DNA from: Massilia sp. UMI-21
GTDB taxonomy: Bacteria; Pseudomonadota; Gammaproteobacteria; Burkholderiales; Burkholderiaceae_D
Direction of reading: 5' to 3'
Assembly (NCBI GenBank): GCA_015277795.1
Contig: CP063848.1
Coordinates: 2,170,001 to 2,234,000, forward strand
Length of the DNA: 64,000 nucleotides
Every line of letters starts with the position of its first letter. Position 1 is the stretch's first letter. Made by a program: the position numbers and the translations under genes. Below are positions 1 through 10,159 of this stretch, piece by piece. The notes beneath the pieces are model-generated. The model did not search any database. It saw only the letters and a list, made by a program, of their open reading frames with translations, and was not told the origin of the DNA.

Positions 1-2
1 CC

Positions 3-1100
3 GGCAACAACGTGGGCCCGTGCGGGGTGGGCGAGCGCAGGTTCGCCGCAGGGCGCGAGCACATCATCCGCAAGGACAAGTCCTTCGCCGACGCGCTGGC
101 GTGGCTCGACGCCGGGGAATACGACAAGGCGGCGGCCCTGCTGGAAGTCGCGTACAGCAAGATCGGTTATCCGGAAGCCGCCGTCCTGTTGGCCAAGCTG
201 AGCCTGAATGGCCTGGGCATGCCGCGCAGTACCGACAAGGCCCTGTACTGGCTCGACCGGGCCGCCGGCGAGCGCTTCGATCCGCGCCGCGACATGCTGC
301 GCTTCGATCCCAGGGATCCGCAGGCCATGAACGGCATGATCGAGGCCGCGCTGCTGCTGGCCCGCGTCCACCTGCACGGCATCGGCGGCGTGAAGAAAGA
401 CCCGGCGGCAGCGCGCAAGTGGTACGCCAGGGCCGCCAACTTCGGCTTCGTGCCGGCGCTGAACGCCCTGGGGCAGGCATCGCAGGCCGGGGTCGGCGGC
501 GCCAGGGATCTCAAGCGGGCGCGCGACTACTTCGAGACAGCGGCGCAAGAAGGCTATGTTCCGGCCCAGTTCAACCTGGCCAGGCTGTACTACACCGGTG
601 GCGAAGGTCTGGCGCGTGACGACAGGCTGGCGGCCGCGTGGTTCGCGCAGGCGGGCAAGTCCGGCCATGCCGACGCGCTGTATGCGATGGCCCGCATCCA
701 CGACCTGGGACAAGGCGTGCCGGCCGACGGGGCGAAGGCAATCGTGTACTACAAGGAAGCGGCCGTAAAAGGCGTGCCGGAGGCGCAGAGCGCGCTGGCT
801 TCGTATTTCTATACGGGCGAACAGGTGCCGAAGAATCTCGAGACCGCGCGCAAGCTGTTCAACGCAGCCGCCATGCGCGGCCAGCTTGACGCGATGTTCA
901 ACCTCGCCGTGATGCTGGCCAACGGCGAGGGTGGGGACAAGGACCTGGGCATGGCCTATGTCTGGTTCAGCCTGGCCAAGGCCAGCGGCCACGAGCGGGC
1001 GGGGGCGGCGATTGCGCTGATTGCGCAGAAATTCTCGCCCGGCGAGCGCGCCAAGTCCGACGCGATCCTGAAGCCTTCTGCCGGCGGCGCCACGAAGTGA
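3..1100 (+). CDS. Sel1-repeat protein, 5' end outside the window
   Basis: The frame is open back to the window edge, so the true start is probably upstream; the GTG at 12 has no ribosome binding site. The visible 365 or so residues are almost entirely Sel1-like repeats (TPR-related, about 36 residues each), with recurring A-x-x-x-L-A-x-x-Y-x-x-G-x-G-V and A-x-x-W-Y/F-x-x-A-A-x-x-G patterns, for example ARKWYARAANFG, ARDYFETAAQEG and ALYAMARIHDLGQGV. Sel1 repeats form alpha-alpha solenoids that act as protein-interaction scaffolds, often in envelope, secretion or signalling proteins. Nothing shows a specific partner. It lies upstream of a tRNA gene and is not obviously linked to the catabolic region. 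Confidence 0.85.
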   Translation, partial: GNNVGPCGVGERRFAAGREHIIRKDKSFADALAWLDAGEYDKAAALLEVAYSKIGYPEAAVLLAKLSLNGLGMPRSTDKALYWLDRAAGERFDPRRDMLRFDPRDPQAMNGMIEAALLLARVHLHGIGGVKKDPAAARKWYARAANFGFVPALNALGQASQAGVGGARDLKRARDYFETAAQEGYVPAQFNLARLYYTGGEGLARDDRLAAAWFAQAGKSGHADALYAMARIHDLGQGVPADGAKAIVYYKEAAVKGVPEAQSALASYFYTGEQVPKNLETARKLFNAAAMRGQLDAMFNLAVMLANGEGGDKDLGMAYVWFSLAKASGHERAGAAIALIAQKFSPGERAKSDAILKPSAGGATK

Positions 1101-1187
1101 GGGTTTATTTCATGGTGCCGGGATGCCTTGCGGTTCAGCGTTAATGCGACGAAATACTTTCGTCTTCCATAAACGCTAAACAGCCGC

Positions 1188-1193
1188 TATAAT
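1188..1193 (+). promoter_or_regulatory. -10 box of the tRNA-Ser promoter
   Basis: A perfect TATAAT lies 37 nt before the tRNA, followed by a G+C-rich stretch (GCGGCCTCG). A GC-rich discriminator of this kind is typical of stable-RNA promoters. The -35 region is weak (TTCCAT-like at about 1165). Confidence 0.6.
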
Positions 1194-1230
1194 GCGGCCT
1201 CGCTTACGGCGACCACGCAGCACCGATTCA

Positions 1231-1320
<90 letters not shown>

Positions 1321-1326
1321 AAAAAG

Positions 1327-1359
1327 AAAAAGGGCCCCACCGGGGCCCTTTTTGTTTTT
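1327..1359 (+). terminator. Rho-independent terminator of tRNA-Ser
   Basis: A 12-bp stem (AAAAAGGGCCCC with GGGGCCCTTTTT, loop ACC) is followed by a T-rich tail (TTTTTGTTTTT), 6 nt after the CCA end. Confidence 0.9.
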
Positions 1360-1375
1360 GGGCGGAGAGGAGCAA

Positions 1376-1690
1376 GGCCCCTGCGGGCCTTGCGTGTGGG
1401 ATTCGAAGCCTCGCGCATACTTGCGCGAGGGCGGCCCGCGGCACGTGGGCGAATCCCACCGCGGAAAGAGCCCCTCAATGGGGCTCTTTTCGCTTCAGCG
1501 CATGCGCAGCCGCGGCCCCTGCGGGCTCCCAGTGGGATTCGAAGCCGTGCGCATACTTGCGCACGGGCGGCCCGCGGCACGTGGGCGAATCCCACGCGAC
1601 GAGCGCCCCTCAATGGGGCGCTTGTCGCTTCGGAGCATGCACAGCCGCAGCCCCTGCCGGCCTTGCGCGTGAGACTCAAAACATGCACGA
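1376..1690 (+). repeat. Array of about 136-bp structured repeats (2 full units, 1 truncated)
   Basis: Two units (about 1376-1513 and 1514-1648) and a decayed third (about 1649-1690) start with GGCCCCTGCGGGC or a variant. Each full unit has three parts: an outer pair of GTGGGATTCG and CGAATCCCAC; an inner hairpin around ATACTT; and a distal stem-loop around CCCCTCAATGGGG. The inner stem is CTCGCGC/GCGCGAG in unit 1 and CGTGCGC/GCGCACG in unit 2, so both arms changed together. The GTGGGCGAATCCCAC part resembles the T arm of the adjacent tRNA, and each unit ends in a terminator-like hairpin as the tRNA does. Decay from duplicated tRNA 3' ends is my inference. I see no gene in 1691-1898; a small hairpin (GCACCA/TGGTGC, 1856-1870) lies in the next gene's leader. 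Confidence 0.75.
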
Positions 1691-1898
1691 CCGCAGCATC
1701 CGCCACACGTGCCGAACCTCCGTCCACAGCTCGGGTTCCCGCCATACCGTTGAGCACGGTCAGGCCGAATGCGATTAGCCTCCGTTTCCTTTCCAAGCAA
1801 ACGCATCTGTCAGCCTTTCGTCAGACGCCCGGCCGAGGATCGATCTGTCAAGCCCGCACCATTCTGGTGCATTTTGGCAATCCATCCAGGAGGGAAAC

Positions 1899-4800
1899 AT
1901 GACTACCCTTAGCTTCCTGCGCAGTTCCAAGCACCCCCGCCTCAGCGCTCTCGCGCTGGCCGCCAGTGCCGCCTTGTTGTCCGCATGCCAGGCCCCAGGC
2001 GGCCGTATCGACCAGCTCAACAAGCTGCGCGGCCCCACGCACGACCTCACGGTCGAACTGCGCGAGGGCACCAACATGGCGGCCGCACCGTCGCCCGACG
2101 GGCGCCAGATCGTGTTCTCGGCCCAGGGCGCGCTGTGGATCATGCCGCGCGAGGGCGGGCAGGCCCGGCGCATCACCGGCTGGCGGGTCGAGCCGACAGC
2201 GCCGGTGTGGTCGCCCGACGGCAAGCGCATCGCCTTCCAGAACTATGCGCCGGAAGGGAACTTCCATATCTGGACCGTTTCGCCGGACGGGCGCCACCTG
2301 CGCGAGCACACCACCGGCCCCTTCGACGACCGCGAGCCTGCCTGGCTCCCCGACGGCAGCGGGCTGGTGTTCTCCTCGGACCGCGGCGGCGACGGCCAGT
2401 ACAAGATCTGGCGCGTGGCCATCGATGGTGGCGCGCCGGTACAGGTCACCCAAGGCGCCGGCGCCGAGAGCAATCCGGTGGTGTCGCCGGACGGCACGCG
2501 CCTGGCCTATGTCGACGGCGCCAACGTCTTGACCGCGCCGCTGTCGGGCGGCACGCCGACGGTGGTGGCGCCCGGCGCCCCCGGCCTGGACCCCGGACGG
2601 CAGCGCGCTGGTCTACCAGAACGCGGCGCGCCAGCTGGTGGTGGGCGGCGCCGTGGTCACCAGCAACGAAGACATCTTCCCGTTCCCGGTGCGCTTCCTG
2701 CCGGACGGGCGCTTCCTGTACACGGCCGACGGGCATATTCGCGTGCGCGACGCGCAGGGCGCCAATCCGGTCGATGTGGGCTTTCGCGCCGAACTGCGGC
2801 TGCGCCGCCCGGTGCTGGGCCAGGGCAAGGACCGCGGCTTCGACAATGTCGGTCCGCGCAAGGTGAAGGGCATCAGCGCGCCGGCGCTGTCGCCGGACGG
2901 ACGCAGCATCGCCTTCGTCGCCCTGAACGACGTCTGGACCATGCGCATCGGTGAAGACCCGGTGCGCCTGACCAATGACGCGGATCGCGACCTCCACCCC
3001 CAATGGACGGCGGATGGCGGCGCGGTCTACTTCTCGTCCGAGCGCAATAACGCCGGCCAGCTGGCGGTCGACCAGGTCGAGCTGGCGACGGGCGTGCGCA
3101 CCCGGCTGGCGGCGATTCCCGGCCGCTCGATGTCCACGCCCAAGCTGTCGCCCGACGGCGCGCGCATCGCCTACACCACGCTCTCGGGCCAGCTCGAGAT
3201 CTGGAACCGCGCCGCCGGAACCTTCGAAGTGATCCTGCCTTCAGTAAGCACCCAGGTCAGCACCCCACAATGGACGCCGGACGGGCAGCGCATCCTGGTC
3301 GTCGACAACGAGCGCATCAACAACCGTTTCCGCGAGGGCTACAACAAGCTGCGCGTGATCGACCTGGCCACCCGCAGCGCCACCTTCCATGCGGTGGCCC
3401 CCGCGCCGCGCCAGATCTCCGAACGCGACGAGGGCGCCGCCGCGCTCTCGCCCGACGGCGGCAAGCTCGCCTTCATCATGGACTCGCGCCTGTACGTGAT
3501 CCCGGTGGACGCCAGCGGCACGCCGCTAGGGGAAGCGCGCCGCGTGGGCGACGACATCGCCGACCTGCCATCCTGGGGCGGCGACTCGCGCACCATCCTG
3601 TACAAGTCGGCCGAGCGCGTGCGCAGCGTGCGGGTGGACGGCAGCCACACCCGCGACATTCCCATCAAGCTGGAGTGGCGCCAGGCCGTGCCGCAGGGCC
3701 GCACCCTGATCCATGCCGGCAGCCTGTGGGACGGCGTCGGCACCAGCCTGCGCCACGACGTCGACATCGTGGTCCACGCCAACCGCATCGTCTCGGTGGC
3801 GCCGCACAGCGCGCACGCCGCCGATGTGCCGGTGGTCGACGCCAGCGGCCTGACCGTCATGCCGGGCCTGATCGAGACCCACCTGCATCCGCTGAGCCTG
3901 TACCAGGGCGGCCAGTTCGGCCAGGTGGCCCAGCTGATGCTGTCTTATGGGATCACCGCCGCGCAGTCGGTCGGCGGCCCGCTGCACCAAAGCGTGGAGC
4001 TGCGCGAGGCGCTGGCAGCCGGTAATCTGCTGGGGCCGCGCCTGTTCGTCTCGCCGCCGCTGTGGGAGGGCAACCGCCAGTTCTACAGCTTCGCGCGCAC
4101 CCTGCGCACCCCCGCCATCGCGGAGCTCGAGATCGCCAAGGCCAAGCGCTTCGACGCCGACTTCCTGAAGAGCTACGTGCGGGCGCCGATCCCGATCATG
4201 GCGCGTATCGCACAAGGGGCGCTCGACCTGCGCGTACCGAGCGGCACCCACATGGTCCAGCCGGGCGCCGCCACCGGCCTGGGCGGCACCACCCACCTGT
4301 CGGCGACGCAGCGCATGGGCTACGGCTGGTCGAAGTCCCTGGCGCGCGCGATTACCTACCAGGATGCGGCCGAGGTCTACGGCAAGGGCGACTTCTTCCT
4401 GATCGACACCCTGTTCTCGGCCGGCGCGCTGGCCGGCCTGGACCCGGGCATCGTCACGGACCCGCGCTTCATCCTGGTGCCGCCCAACTTCGTGCCCGGC
4501 CTGCAGAACGCCCAGCCGCCCACCGCGACCCAACTGGCGTCGATCATCAACGACGCCACCCAGCAGGCCAAGGTGCGCGCGGCCGGCGCCCTGGTGGCCA
4601 ACGGCACCGATTCGCCCTTGGTGGTGCCGGGTATCTCGCTGCACCTGAACATGCGCGGAGCCGCACTGGTGCAGGGCAACCTGGCGGCGCTGTATTCGGT
4701 GACGCGCGATGCCGCGCGCGTGGCCCTGGTCGACAAGGACCTGGGGACGGTGGAGCAGGGCAAGCTGGCCGACCTGATCGCCGTGGGCGGCGACCCGCTG

Positions 4801-4992
4801 CTTGATTTGCGGGCCGCGGCCGACGTGCGCTTCGTGGTGAAGAACGGCCGGGTGATCACGCAGGACGAGATCCTGGCGCCGGCGCGGACCCCGCAGCAGC
4901 TGGAGGCGCGCCAGCAGGCCCTGGCGGCCCAAGCGCGCCTGTGCCATGACGAGCCGCAGCACTGCGAAACGGGAGGGGAGCACGCGCACTGA
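1899..4992 (+). pseudogene. Beta-propeller amidohydrolase lipoprotein, single-base frameshift
   Basis: ATG at 1899 follows AGGAGG. The first part gives a lipoprotein signal (lipobox LSAC, Cys30) and TolB/PD40-type propeller repeats such as PSPDGRQIVF and WSPDGKRIAF. After the CCCCC run at 2578-2582 the homologous reading moves to another frame: PAWTPDGSALVYQN is encoded from 2581 in the frame that then stays open to 4992. Deleting one C restores VVAPGAPAWTPDG and a protein of about 1030 residues, the normal size for this architecture. The C-terminal half is a metal-dependent amidohydrolase, with an H-x-H in ETHLHP and a late metal-ligand motif NGTDSP. The substrate of such proteins (peptide-like amides or cyclic compounds) is unknown. 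Either the gene is inactivated or the base is a homopolymer sequencing error. It is not clearly part of the pectin pathway. Confidence 0.85.
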
Positions 4993-5013
4993 GGCCGGTG
5001 CAGTGCCGCTGGT

Positions 5014-5049
5014 CCGCCGATACCCAAGGCATCGCTCGGGTATCGGCGG
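5014..5049. terminator. Hairpin between convergent genes, possible bidirectional terminator
   Basis: A perfect 12-bp inverted repeat, CCGCCGATACCC and GGGTATCGGCGG with a 12-nt loop, lies between the stop codons of the amidohydrolase and of the minus-strand glucarate dehydratase. There is no T tract. Confidence 0.5.
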
Positions 5050-5065
5050 CGTGTGCCTGGGCGAC

Positions 5066-6445
5066 TCAGCGTGCCAGACTCGGGCGCTTCGGATCGTAGG
5101 TCCATCCCGGGACCAGGTAGCGCATCGCCAGCGCATCGTCGCGCGCGCCCTGGCCCACCTTCCGGTACAGGGCGTGCGCGGCATCGATCCGCGCCATGTC
5201 CGGCGCGATGCCCAGGCCTGGCTTGTCCGGCACGACCACCGCGCCGCCGACGATCTGCAGCGGCTCGCGCGTGAGGCGTTCGAGGCCTTCCTGCCAGATC
5301 CAGTGGGTGTCGATCGCCGTGATGGCGCCCGGCGCGGCGGCCGCCGCGTGGGTGAACATGGCCAGCGACACGTCGAAGTGGTTGTTGGAATGCGAGCCCC
5401 AGGTCATGCCCCAGTCGTGGCACAACTGGGCCAGGCGCACCGAGCCGGCCATGGTCCAGAAGTGCGGGTCGGCCAGCGGAATGTCGACCGCGCCCAGCAG
5501 GTGCGCGTGGCCCATCTGGCGCCAGTCGGTGGCGACCATGTTGGTGGCGGTGCGCACGCTTGTTGCGCGCCTGAACTCCGCCATGATCTCGCGGCCCGAA
5601 TAGCCGGCTTCCGGGCCGCAGGGGTCTTCGGCGTAGGCCAGCAGGTGGCCATATTCCTTGCCGACCTCGATCGCCTGCGCGAGCGACCAGGCGCCGTTCG
5701 GGTCGACCGTGCAGCTGGCGTCGGGGCGGCGGCGCTTGATCGTGGCGATCGCCTCCAGTTCGTCCTGCGGCGACATGACGCCGCCTTTCAGCTTGAAGTC
5801 GCGGAAGCCATAGCGCTCCGCGGCGGCGTCGGCCAGGTCGGCGATCGCTCCGGCGTCCATGGCGGCGCGCAGGCGCATGCCGTACCAGTCGTCGCCTCCG
5901 CGTGGCGCCAGGTAATCCAGGTCGGTGCGCGCGCTGTCGCCGATGTAGAACAGGTAAGCCAGCATCGGCACCCGTTCGCGCTGCTGGCCGGCGCCGAGCA
6001 GTTCGCAGACCGGCACCCCGAGGTGCTGGCCGAGCAGGTCGAGCAGGGCCGCCTCGACCGCGGTGATGACGTTGTCGAGCCGCAGGTTGATCTCGTGCGG
6101 CTGGCGTAGCACGGCCGCCTCGGCCGCGGAGCTGACCTGGTGCCGCATCGTACCCGCATGCGCCCCGTGGCTGGCGCGGATGGCGTTCAGGGTGCGCTGG
6201 TAGCGCGCCACCTCGCTGCCCACCACCAGCGGCACCGCGGCCTGCAGCGCCTTGCGGATGCCCTCGCCGCCGGGGACCTCGCCCATGCCGGTGTGGCCGT
6301 CGCTGCTTTCCAGCAGCACCAGGTTGCGGATGAACCAGGGGCCATGGGCGCCGCACAGGTTCAGGAGCATGCTGTCGCGCCCGGCGACAGGGATGACCCG
6401 CATGGCGGTCACGGTGGGGCTCGCGGATGGGCTGATCACCTTCAC
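5066..6445 (-). CDS. gudD: Glucarate dehydratase (enolase superfamily), paralog 1
   Basis: The family dehydrates D-glucarate (and L-idarate) to 5-dehydro-4-deoxy-D-glucarate in the cytoplasm. At 459 residues it has the normal length. The active-site signature is complete: FKLKGG (the K-x-K bases), DPNGAW and AEDPCG metal ligands, [10 protein letters not shown], and GSHSNNHFD with the catalytic His. The start is GTG at 6445, chosen because AAAGGAG lies about 7 nt upstream on the minus strand. It begins 12 nt after the GH115 gene, so the two form an operon: GH115 releases glucuronic acid and, after oxidation by uronate dehydrogenase (17893-18726), this enzyme continues the pathway. A second copy lies at 14987. 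Specificity for glucarate rather than galactarate is inferred from family and context. Confidence 0.9.
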   Translation of the reverse strand: MKVISPSASPTVTAMRVIPVAGRDSMLLNLCGAHGPWFIRNLVLLESSDGHTGMGEVPGGEGIRKALQAAVPLVVGSEVARYQRTLNAIRASHGAHAGTMRHQVSSAAEAAVLRQPHEINLRLDNVITAVEAALLDLLGQHLGVPVCELLGAGQQRERVPMLAYLFYIGDSARTDLDYLAPRGGDDWYGMRLRAAMDAGAIADLADAAAERYGFRDFKLKGGVMSPQDELEAIATIKRRRPDASCTVDPNGAWSLAQAIEVGKEYGHLLAYAEDPCGPEAGYSGREIMAEFRRATSVRTATNMVATDWRQMGHAHLLGAVDIPLADPHFWTMAGSVRLAQLCHDWGMTWGSHSNNHFDVSLAMFTHAAAAAPGAITAIDTHWIWQEGLERLTREPLQIVGGAVVVPDKPGLGIAPDMARIDAAHALYRKVGQGARDDALAMRYLVPGWTYDPKRPSLAR

Positions 6446-6457
6446 TGCTGTCTCCTT

Positions 6458-9235
6458 TCAGTCGCTGGGCGGCATGCCGTAGTAATGCGGGGCGCCGTCC
6501 ATGACCACGTCGACCCGGTCGAGCACGACACCGGGGTCGAGCGCGAACACGCGCAGCGTATGCGGTCCGGGCGCGAGCCGGGCCACCGTGGTGGTGCGCA
6601 CCGCCATGTTCGACAGCACGTTCTGCTTCCACTCGTCGCTGCGGCCGACCGTTGTGTAGTCGAGGGTCTGCAACGGGCCGTCGTCGAGCTGCACGGCAAT
6701 ACGCAGCCGGTGTTCCGACGTGAGCGCATGCACGGGCACGGCGACGAAGCGCAAGGTGGCGCCACCCTCGCTGCTGGTCTGGAAGCGATAGGCGAGCGTG
6801 GCCGCCGCAGCCGCCGCATTCGGCACACCCGCGGGCAGGTCGAGGCGGGCGCGCATGGCCCGTCCGGACGTGCCGAGGCCGGGCTGCGGCTCCCAGTCGC
6901 TGCCCGCCGACGCGCTGCCGGCCGGCAGCACCACGATCCGCTCGCGTTCAGCCGGCAAGGCGTCGCTGGCCGCAGCCTGCACCTGCAGGTTCAGCTTCAC
7001 GGTCTTGCCGCCGCATCGCAGCGACAGGGACGGGCTGGCCGACCCGTCATACGCCAGCGTCAGGCGCTGTTCGTAGCCGTTGGCCGCATCCAGTTGCCCG
7101 TGCTGGATGTCGGCGCGCAGGCCCGCGGCGCCGGGCGCCGCCGACCATGCCACGGGCGTGCCCCCATAGCCGACCAGGGTCAGGCTGCGGCTGGCCTGGC
7201 GGCCGCGCGGCAGCACCAGCGTATTCGCCTCGCTTGAATGCGGGGCGGGATAGACCAGGCCGCAGCCGCGCCGTGTGGGGCCCGACGGCGCGCTCCAGGA
7301 CGGATATGCGGGCTCGGCGAACACCGGCAGGCGGCGCGGCGCCATGTCCATCAGCCGCGCCCATTTGCCCTTGCCGAGCGCGTTGTAGGCCGCGGTATCC
7401 GCCACCAGCGCGGCGTGGGCCTCGCGCGCCTGGCGCACGTAGCGCGCGGGCGAGGGGCGGCCCTGCAGCGCGTATTCGGCGGCCAGGTCGAGTTTCAGGA
7501 TACGCCTGTTCAGATTGGCGCTGGCACGGACCGGATACAGCACCAGCTGGAACCAGGCATCGCGCAGTGCGGCCGGCAGGCGTCGTTCCAGCGCTTCGGC
7601 GCGCGCCACCAGTGCCGCATAGCGCGCCAGGCGCCGCTCGGCCTCGTCGCCGCCGCTGCGGACGTAGTCGGTGCGGCGCACCGGGCGGGTCGGTTCGGTC
7701 TGGCTCCAACCCATGAACTCCGGACGGCGCTCCCAGGCCAGGCGGTAGTATTCCTGCTGGATCGCGGCGATTTCCCCCGCATGTTCTGCGCCGAAGCCCT
7801 GCGCGGCCCAGGCGGCCAGGTGGCGTGCCGGATCCTGGCGCAGCACGCCGGCATCGAAGGCGGCATCGAGGAAGTACTGGGTCAGGTATTCGCCGGGCTT
7901 GATGTCGCCCACGTTCAGTACCCACAGGCGGCGCGCGCCAGTGGTCCAGGCGCGCTGCAGCTGGTCGCGGATCAAGGCCGGATGGGTGGTGCCCAGCCAC
8001 AGGTAGTCGTGCGGACGGCCCCAGTAGGAGATGTGGTAGTAGATGCCGTTGCCGCCCGGGCGCGCCGCTTCCTTTGCCGTGCCCAGTTGATGCAGGTAGC
8101 CGTAGTTATCGTCGGGCCACACCAGGCTCACGTCGTCCGGCACCTGCAGGCCGAGGTTGTAGTAGTCCAGCACTTCCTTGTACATCGTCAGCACGGTGGG
8201 GATGTTCCCTGCCGGCTTGCCCAGGCTGCGGCCGAGCATGTCGCGCTGCAGCTGGACCACCTGCTGCACGGTGTCGCGCGCGTGCTGCGGGCTGGTCGCG
8301 CCTTCCATGGCCGAATCGTGCACGCCGCGCAGGCCGAGGGTGTACACGTTCTCGAAACCCTTGACCTGGTCGATGCGTTCCTGCCAGTAGCCGAGCAGGC
8401 GTTCGCGGTTGCTGAAGAAGTTGAAGGCGCCGTCGGATTTTTTCCATTCGCCGACGTTATTGCGCAGCATCGGCTCGGCGTGTGAGCTGCCGACCACGAT
8501 CGCATAGTCGTCGGCGGCCTGCGCATTGCCGGGCATCGTGTAGAAGGCGCGGGTCGAGTCGTGCATGGCGGGCCAGATCAGGTTCGCCTTCAGGCGCCAC
8601 ATCAGCTCGAACACGCGGGCGTAGGTCGCCGGGCCGATGTCCCCGGCCGGGTCGAACGTCCTGGCGGCCCAGGGCTGCAGGCCCCAGTCCTCGTCGTTGA
8701 TGAAGATGCCGCGGTAGGCCACCGAGGGTGCCGGGGACAGGCGGTAGCCGCCGTCCAGGGCCACGGCGCCGCGTCGCGTCGGGCGCACGTCGGCCCACCA
8801 TTCCCACGGCGAGACGCCCAGTTCGCGCGAGGCGTCGACCACGCCGTAGACGGCGCCGCGGCGGTCGGCTCCGGCGATCAGGAGCAGCTCGCGGCCCGCC
8901 AGGCGTCCGGCGGCGCGGATGTAGCGCTCCTGCTGGCCGGCGAGGGGCGCCAGGTCGACGCCCATGGCGCGCGCCGTTTCCTCCACCAGTGGCGATGCGG
9001 CCGTGCCGATCACGATGCAGCGCCGGCGGCAGTCGTCCAGGCTGTCGCTGCGGGTGGCGGCGAGGCCGGTCAACTGCCGCAGGTCGCGCCCGAGCAGGTC
9101 GCCCGCCAGGCGGGCAGTGACCTGCGGCTCGGTGACGATGTGGGGCAGGCGGCCGCCTGTGTCGAGGGCGAAGGGCTGGGCATGCAGGGCGCCGCTTGCG
9201 AGCAGCAGGCCGAGGGCGGGGAAGCGTCGTGTCAT
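6458..9235 (-). CDS. GH115 alpha-1,2-glucuronidase
   Basis: Glycoside hydrolase family 115 removes (4-O-methyl)-D-glucuronic acid from xylan or arabinogalactan side chains. The 925-residue protein starts with a signal peptide (MTRRFPALGLLLASGALHA), so it acts in the periplasm or outside. Family-typical stretches are SVAYRGIFINDEDWGLQPW, MWRLKANLIWPAMHD, YTLGLRGVHDSAMEG, WPDDNYGYLHQL and YYHISYWGRPHDYLW; a C-terminal sandwich region of about 250 residues follows. It is the first gene of an operon with gudD. The palindrome CTGATGTATTAG lies 23 nt upstream of the start and is shared with the other promoters of this cluster, so control by the neighbouring GntR protein is likely. Confidence 0.92.
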   Translation of the reverse strand: MTRRFPALGLLLASGALHAQPFALDTGGRLPHIVTEPQVTARLAGDLLGRDLRQLTGLAATRSDSLDDCRRRCIVIGTAASPLVEETARAMGVDLAPLAGQQERYIRAAGRLAGRELLLIAGADRRGAVYGVVDASRELGVSPWEWWADVRPTRRGAVALDGGYRLSPAPSVAYRGIFINDEDWGLQPWAARTFDPAGDIGPATYARVFELMWRLKANLIWPAMHDSTRAFYTMPGNAQAADDYAIVVGSSHAEPMLRNNVGEWKKSDGAFNFFSNRERLLGYWQERIDQVKGFENVYTLGLRGVHDSAMEGATSPQHARDTVQQVVQLQRDMLGRSLGKPAGNIPTVLTMYKEVLDYYNLGLQVPDDVSLVWPDDNYGYLHQLGTAKEAARPGGNGIYYHISYWGRPHDYLWLGTTHPALIRDQLQRAWTTGARRLWVLNVGDIKPGEYLTQYFLDAAFDAGVLRQDPARHLAAWAAQGFGAEHAGEIAAIQQEYYRLAWERRPEFMGWSQTEPTRPVRRTDYVRSGGDEAERRLARYAALVARAEALERRLPAALRDAWFQLVLYPVRASANLNRRILKLDLAAEYALQGRPSPARYVRQAREAHAALVADTAAYNALGKGKWARLMDMAPRRLPVFAEPAYPSWSAPSGPTRRGCGLVYPAPHSSEANTLVLPRGRQASRSLTLVGYGGTPVAWSAAPGAAGLRADIQHGQLDAANGYEQRLTLAYDGSASPSLSLRCGGKTVKLNLQVQAAASDALPAERERIVVLPAGSASAGSDWEPQPGLGTSGRAMRARLDLPAGVPNAAAAAATLAYRFQTSSEGGATLRFVAVPVHALTSEHRLRIAVQLDDGPLQTLDYTTVGRSDEWKQNVLSNMAVRTTTVARLAPGPHTLRVFALDPGVVLDRVDVVMDGAPHYYGMPPSD

Positions 9236-9258
9236 GACTGGTCGCGGGGGAGGGGGGG

Positions 9259-9270
9259 CTGATGTATTAG
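9259..9270. promoter_or_regulatory. Putative GntR operator 1 (GH115-gudD promoter)
   Basis: CTGATGTATTAG. On the minus strand the wider site reads CACTAATACATCAGC, matching the two sites at 12923 and 13029. It is 23 nt upstream of the GH115 start codon and on the side of the divergent regulator gene. Confidence 0.65.
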
Positions 9271-9443
9271 TGCGATTGTAGCGATGTCGACCAGGTAGAA
9301 CCCGGCCGGCTCGAAATGATCACGCCTCTGATCGGTAGCCGGTCGGCGCGGCGGCACATGTCCCGGCCGGGGTGACGACTGTGCTAGCATCTTGGCAAAA
9401 AAATTCGATAACACGTCATGCTGCCAGCCCGAGGCTTCACCCC

Positions 9444-10151
9444 ATGGAAACAATCGCATTCAGCGGCCCGTTCACCCTCGACCGGTCGCGCCATGCCGCG
9501 ATCCAGGTCTACGAATACCTGCGTGAAGAAATCGTCAACCTGACGCTCAAGCCGGGAACGCTCCTGTCGCGCAACGAATTGTCCGCGCATTTCGACCTGT
9601 CGGTCACCCCCATCCGCGACGCCCTGATGCGGCTGGAAGAAGAAGGACTGGTCGACATCTACCCGCAGCATGCCACCCGCGTGCGCGGCATCAGCATCGC
9701 CTCGGCGCGCCAGGCCCACTTCCTGCGGCTGGCGGTCGAGCTCGAGGTGGTGCGCACGTTGGCGCAACAGAACGATGAGGCGCTCGCCCTGAGCCTGCAG
9801 AACCTGGTGCTCCAGCAGAAGGCGGCGCTCAAGGGCGGCGATCTCGCCGGCTTCCACCGCGTCGACCATGCCTTCCACCGCCAGCTGTACGCGGCGGCCG
9901 ACGTCGAGGAGCTGTGGCGGCTGATGCGTCACCGCAGCGGCAACATGGACCGCCTGCGCCGCCTGCACCTGCCGCTCAACAACAAGGCCGAGTCGATCCT
10001 GAAGGACCATGCCGCGATCGCCGACGCCATTGGCCGCGGCGATGCCGCCGGCGCCGAGGCGGCGCTGCGCCGGCACCTGGCGGGTACGCTCTCCGAGCTC
10101 GACGCCCTGCGTGAGCAATACCCGGACTACTGGACGCCCGGAACAGACTGA
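9444..10151 (+). CDS. GntR/FadR-type transcriptional regulator
   Basis: A 235-residue DNA-binding regulator. Residues about 12-80 form the GntR winged helix (YEYLREEIVNLTLKPGTLLS, then LSVTPIRDALMRLEEEGLV) and the remainder is an all-helical FCD ligand domain. ATG 9444 is preferred over the GTG at 9372 because it has GAGG 9 nt upstream and gives the standard N-terminus. It is divergent from GH115-gudD and convergent, with an 8-bp gap, with the PL26-type gene. A shared palindrome in the promoters of GH115, the PL26-type gene and GH2 points to it as their local regulator. An aldarate or uronate effector is inferred from the targets, as with UxuR- and ExuR-type relatives. Confidence 0.88.
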   Translation: METIAFSGPFTLDRSRHAAIQVYEYLREEIVNLTLKPGTLLSRNELSAHFDLSVTPIRDALMRLEEEGLVDIYPQHATRVRGISIASARQAHFLRLAVELEVVRTLAQQNDEALALSLQNLVLQQKAALKGGDLAGFHRVDHAFHRQLYAAADVEELWRLMRHRSGNMDRLRRLHLPLNNKAESILKDHAAIADAIGRGDAAGAEAALRRHLAGTLSELDALREQYPDYWTPGTD

Positions 10152-10159
10152 GCCCAGGT

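Noticed and set aside
2570..2590. Programmed frameshift in the amidohydrolase
   Set aside because: A plain CCCCC run in a propeller repeat, with no slippery heptamer, pause structure or internal ribosome binding site.
3526..5184. Long minus-strand open frame (552 codons) opposite the amidohydrolase
   Set aside because: Composition is Arg/Gly/His/Gln-rich with no recognisable motif; the plus strand encodes clear amidohydrolase. It is a GC-rich antisense shadow.
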